Assembly: GCA_023434855.1 (NCBI GenBank)
Contig: JAEYSJ010000345.1
Location: 1-9,145 of the forward strand
DNA: 9,145 nt
From: Bacillota bacterium
GTDB taxonomy: Bacteria; Bacillota_C; Negativicutes; JAEYSJ01
Direction of reading: 5' to 3'
The position numbers and the translations under genes were made by a program. The stretch's first letter is position 1, and each line of letters starts with the position of its first letter. This document shows, piece by piece, positions 6,600 through 9,145 of the stretch. The notes beneath the pieces were generated by a model. It was not told the DNA's origin. It worked only from the letters and a program-made list of their open reading frames with translations, and did not search any database.

Positions 6600-7394
6600 T
6601 TAGGTCTTATCTAATCCCCACCGCTGCCTGATGTTCGCTTCCACCCTGCCGAAGACAAACTTATCCACTACTACCCCCAGCACAATGATAACGATCATAA
6701 CCGCCATGACCTGACTGATATCGGCTAAGTCCCTCCCCACCATTAAAACCTGCCCCAATCCCTTGGTAGCGGACAGCATTTCGCCGGCCATCAGAGCTCT
6801 CCAGGCAAAAGACCAGCCTTGTTTTAACCCGGATATTACATTGGGCAAACTGGCAGGCATAATTACATTCCAATAAACCTTTAACCCTCTGGCGCCCATG
6901 GTTTTGGCAGCCCGAATATATAGTGGGTTCACATTTTTTATACCTGATTCTATCGCTATAGCCACAGCAAAAGTTGAACCGATAGCAATGACAAAAATAA
7001 TTGCACTTTCGTTAAGGCCATACCACAAAATTGCAAAGGGCAGCCAGCAGATACTGGGCAGTGTCTGCAAACCAAGTATTAAAGCGCTGATATTTTCATC
7101 CAGGTACTTAAACCTGACTATTGTAAGACCAATGATGATGCCCAATACAATTGATATGGAATAGCCGACAATGATCCGCCTGGCGCTGGCCAAAACAGCA
7201 ATACCCAGTGTATTATCCAGAGCCAAACCCAGCATTGTCTTAAACACCTCTACCGGTGAAGGAAAAACATAGGGTTTCCATATTCTCAGAACATCCACAT
7301 TGATCTTATAGACCAATTCCCATATTGCTATCAGCATCAGATAAAATAATATCCTTTTTGAGATTCCAATCACTGTCGAATTCAGCTTTGGCAA
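6600..7394 (-). CDS. ABC transporter permease, SsuC/TauC/NrtB type (probable sulfate or sulfonate import)
   Basis: Inner-membrane channel of a type I ABC importer, presumed to act as a homodimer with the ATPase encoded just upstream. Seen: 264 aa with about six hydrophobic segments (roughly 14-30, 62-94, 102-122, 130-148, 180-200 and 226-246) and the cytoplasmic EAA loop RAAKTMGARG ending in PASLPN (161-185). The N-terminal WELVYK and FPSPVEV motifs are typical of the SsuC/TauC family. The start is a TTG at 7394 with a perfect AGGAGG 9 nt upstream (7404-7409). The first 89 bp lie inside the 3' end of the ATPase gene. It ends 44 bp before aprA. The family imports sulfonates, taurine, nitrate and similar anions; position upstream of sulfate-activation genes suggests sulfate here. 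Confidence 0.9.
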   Translation of the reverse strand: MPKLNSTVIGISKRILFYLMLIAIWELVYKINVDVLRIWKPYVFPSPVEVFKTMLGLALDNTLGIAVLASARRIIVGYSISIVLGIIIGLTIVRFKYLDENISALILGLQTLPSICWLPFAILWYGLNESAIIFVIAIGSTFAVAIAIESGIKNVNPLYIRAAKTMGARGLKVYWNVIMPASLPNVISGLKQGWSFAWRALMAGEMLSATKGLGQVLMVGRDLADISQVMAVMIVIIVLGVVVDKFVFGRVEANIRQRWGLDKT

Positions 7395-8145
7395 CCTTTT
7401 CTACCTCCTCTTTCAGTTCTCTTATAATATCTGCCACCAGGTACGAAACATCGATATTTTCCGGCTGCCTCGGCCTGGCAAGCTGAATGCTGAATTCTTT
7501 TTTTATTGTGCCGGGGTTGGCTGCCATTACAATTACCCGGTCAGCCAACAGAACAGCCTCCTCCACATTATGAGTGACAAAAATAATCGTCTTTTTTGTT
7601 TCCCACCAGATTTGCTGCAACTCAACCTGCAGGATATTCTTGGTCTGACTGTCCAGTGCCGCGAAAGGCTCATCCATTAGCAGCACCTCAGAATCAAGGG
7701 TCAACGCTCTCGCCAGCGCCACTCGTTGCTTCATACCGCCTGATAGTTCATGAACGTATGAATCCTGAAAGCGGGTAAGGTGCACCATCTTCAAATATTT
7801 CAAGGCTCTTTCCCGCCGCTGATCTTTGGAAGCTCCGGCAATTTTCATCCCAAATTCCACATTATCGATTACTTTCAGCCAGGGAAACAAAGCGGCTTCC
7901 TGAAACATCACCGCCCGGTCGGGGCCGGCTTCTTTGACTTCTTTGCCATTTAACAGCACCCGGCCCGCAGTTGCTGTTTCAAGCCCGGCAATAATATTCA
8001 GGAGTGTTGATTTCCCGCAGCCGGAAGGCCCTAATAGGCAGACAAATTCACCTTTTTTAAATTCGATATTGATCCCGTCTAGAGTATGAATACTATTATT
8101 TCTGGTAATAAAACTTTTGCTCACATTGTCGACCATCAGGCTCAA
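7306..8145 (-). CDS. ABC transporter ATP-binding protein, SsuB/TauB/NrtD type
   Basis: ATPase that powers the importer. Seen: Walker A GPSGCGKST (39-47), Q-loop Gln82 in MFQEAALFPWL, signature LSGGMKQ (134-140), Walker B VLLMDEP (154-160), D-loop ALD (163-165) and H-loop His192. All catalytic elements are present. The FQEAALFPWL form around the Q-loop is typical of the SsuB/NrtD/TauB group. Start: I choose the TTG at 8145, 8 nt after AAGGGG (8154-8159), giving 279 aa. The ATG at 8136 (17 nt from that site) and the GTG/TTG codons at 8154/8151 (overlapping or too near it) fit less well. The last 29 codons run over the start of the permease gene. The C-terminal tail past about residue 250 is charged and looks unconserved, possibly extended because it doubles as permease coding sequence. 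Confidence 0.92.
   Translation of the reverse strand: MSLMVDNVSKSFITRNNSIHTLDGINIEFKKGEFVCLLGPSGCGKSTLLNIIAGLETATAGRVLLNGKEVKEAGPDRAVMFQEAALFPWLKVIDNVEFGMKIAGASKDQRRERALKYLKMVHLTRFQDSYVHELSGGMKQRVALARALTLDSEVLLMDEPFAALDSQTKNILQVELQQIWWETKKTIIFVTHNVEEAVLLADRVIVMAANPGTIKKEFSIQLARPRQPENIDVSYLVADIIRELKEEVEKVAKAEFDSDWNLKKDIILSDADSNMGIGL
7404..7409 (-). promoter_or_regulatory. Ribosome binding site of the permease, internal to the ATPase gene
   Basis: AGGAGG on the minus strand, 9 nt before the TTG at 7394. It lies within ATPase codons for EEV near residue 246-248. Its quality is the main reason to accept the non-ATG permease start and the long overlap. Confidence 0.7.
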
Positions 8146-8170
8146 AATCAACACCCCTTTTCTGATGAAC

Positions 8171-9145
8171 TTAGTTAATCTCCGGCAGGCCTTTTTCTTT
8201 TAATACCTTATTCAGTATTTTTAGATTAAACAGGTCCTTAAGATCAGGCTTTTCTTTAATAAATCCGGCGTCAACAGACAAATTTGCAAACCCCACAACC
8301 GATTCCTTTTCAGGATCATTAGTTACAATAAGCCGTTTAACAGCAGCGTCCAATATATCCTTACCCAACGGTTTATGAGTAATTTCATTAATTTGCGCAT
8401 TCACAATCTCTTGGGCTTTGTCCGGATTTTTGTTAATGTAATCGGTGAGTTCCACATGAGTCCTGAGGAATTTTTCGACTAAATCAGGATGCTCTTGAAC
8501 AAATTTTGTTCTGGCAATAACAACTGCCGTGCTGTATTTGCCGTCCCGCCAAACCTGTTTTTCATCCAAAACCACATTGGCCTTAATTTCTTTTACCAGT
8601 CGTGATCCCCAGGGTTCCGGTACCAGAGCCGCGTCAATTTCTCCTTTATCCAGCAGGGTCATGATATCCGGATTTTCTGCCTGCCGTACCTCAACAGTAC
8701 CGCCCTTGGTCGTATCTTTAAGTCCATTTTCCCGTAAAATATTACGCAAAGATAAATCCTGGGTATTGCCGAACTGGGGAACAGCCACCTTTTTACCGCT
8801 AAGTTCTTTGATATCTTTGATAATCAGATCTTTCCGGGAAACCAATATTGAACCCGCATCGGTTGCACCGGCGATTATCTGCAGATCGCCCTTTGATTTG
8901 GCATAGCCGGTGATGGCCGGACCTGGTCCTATGTAACCGATATCCACTTCGCCGGCAAACAACGCCTCAATTTCAGAAGGTCCGGCATTAAATACCTTCC
9001 ACTCAATCGTATTTGATTCTCCCAGCGCTTTCTGGAAGCTGCCTTCCGCTTTACCCACCAGCCCCTGGGAATGGGTAATATTGGGGAAAAGCGCAACCCT
9101 GACTTTTACATTTTTGCTGTCGGCCGGAGCAGTACTGAAGCAGCC
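8171..9145 (-). CDS. ABC transporter substrate-binding lipoprotein, SsuA/TauA/NrtA (NMT1-like) type, 5' end outside window
   Basis: Extracytoplasmic receptor that would deliver sulfate, or a related sulfur anion, to the permease. The frame stays open to the right edge. The first visible codons are Gly-Cys (GGC TGC, 9145-9140), followed by a Ser/Thr/Ala/Asp linker (FSTAPADSKN). This fits the end of a lipobox with the Cys as lipidated residue +1, but the signal peptide itself is not visible. Mature length would be 323 aa. Family motifs, numbered from that Cys: VALFPNITHSQ (16-26), FAGEVDIGYIGPGPAI (62-77), GSILVSR (97-103), VPQFGNTQD (121-129) and VPEPWGS (174-180). These fit the SsuA/NrtA/TauA fold rather than the CysP/Sbp sulfate-binding family. 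It is first among the visible operon genes, 25 bp before the ATPase; the promoter must lie outside the window. Confidence 0.9.
   Translation of the reverse strand, partial: GCFSTAPADSKNVKVRVALFPNITHSQGLVGKAEGSFQKALGESNTIEWKVFNAGPSEIEALFAGEVDIGYIGPGPAITGYAKSKGDLQIIAGATDAGSILVSRKDLIIKDIKELSGKKVAVPQFGNTQDLSLRNILRENGLKDTTKGGTVEVRQAENPDIMTLLDKGEIDAALVPEPWGSRLVKEIKANVVLDEKQVWRDGKYSTAVVIARTKFVQEHPDLVEKFLRTHVELTDYINKNPDKAQEIVNAQINEITHKPLGKDILDAAVKRLIVTNDPEKESVVGFANLSVDAGFIKEKPDLKDLFNLKILNKVLKEKGLPEIN

Overview
The window reads as part of a chromosome from an anaerobic Firmicute. Class Negativicutes or a related clostridial lineage is my best guess. The reasons are strong AGGAGG-type ribosome binding sites, TTG starts, moderate GC, Firmicute-like protein sequences and clostridial-style operon content. 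An RND/ABC-type periplasmic adaptor sits next door, which would fit a diderm Firmicute but is also compatible with a monoderm. The taxonomic call is an inference. All eight recognisable genes lie on the minus strand, so transcription runs from the right end of the window to the left.

Region 1 (about 9145 down to 1654) is one seven-gene sulfur operon. In order of transcription it holds a substrate-binding lipoprotein (its first codons lie beyond the right edge), an ABC ATPase, an ABC permease, an AprA-like flavoprotein, an AprB-like 2x[4Fe-4S] ferredoxin, a CysD-like ATP sulfurylase subunit and a CysN-like GTPase subunit. Five of the six junctions are tight: 25 bp, an 89 bp overlap, 44 bp, a 20 bp overlap and 15 bp. 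The cysD-cysN junction is a 371 bp gap holding a nested palindromic repeat. The logic is: import sulfate, or possibly another sulfur oxyanion or sulfonate, through an SsuABC/NrtABC-type transporter; activate it to APS with GTP-driven CysDN; then reduce APS to sulfite with the AprAB-type reductase. There is no APS kinase and no CysH-type reductase, so the PAPS route is bypassed. From memory, Clostridium acetobutylicum has a similar cluster (around CAC0103-CAC0110), so the layout is not new, but its biochemistry looks little described.

The points that stand out are four cysteines in the CysD homologue placed as in the [4Fe-4S] site of APS reductases, a roughly 160-residue C-terminal extension on CysN that is not an APS kinase, a compact AprA/AprB pair, and use of a sulfonate-type ABC transporter in an apparent sulfate pathway.

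Region 2 (1653 down to 1187) is intergenic. It contains a strong bidirectional terminator behind cysN, then a leader for the next gene that holds a candidate promoter, a Pho-box-like direct repeat and an intrinsic-terminator-like hairpin. Region 3 (1186 down to 1) is the 5' part of an efflux-type membrane fusion (HlyD/AcrA-like) protein gene that runs off the left edge.
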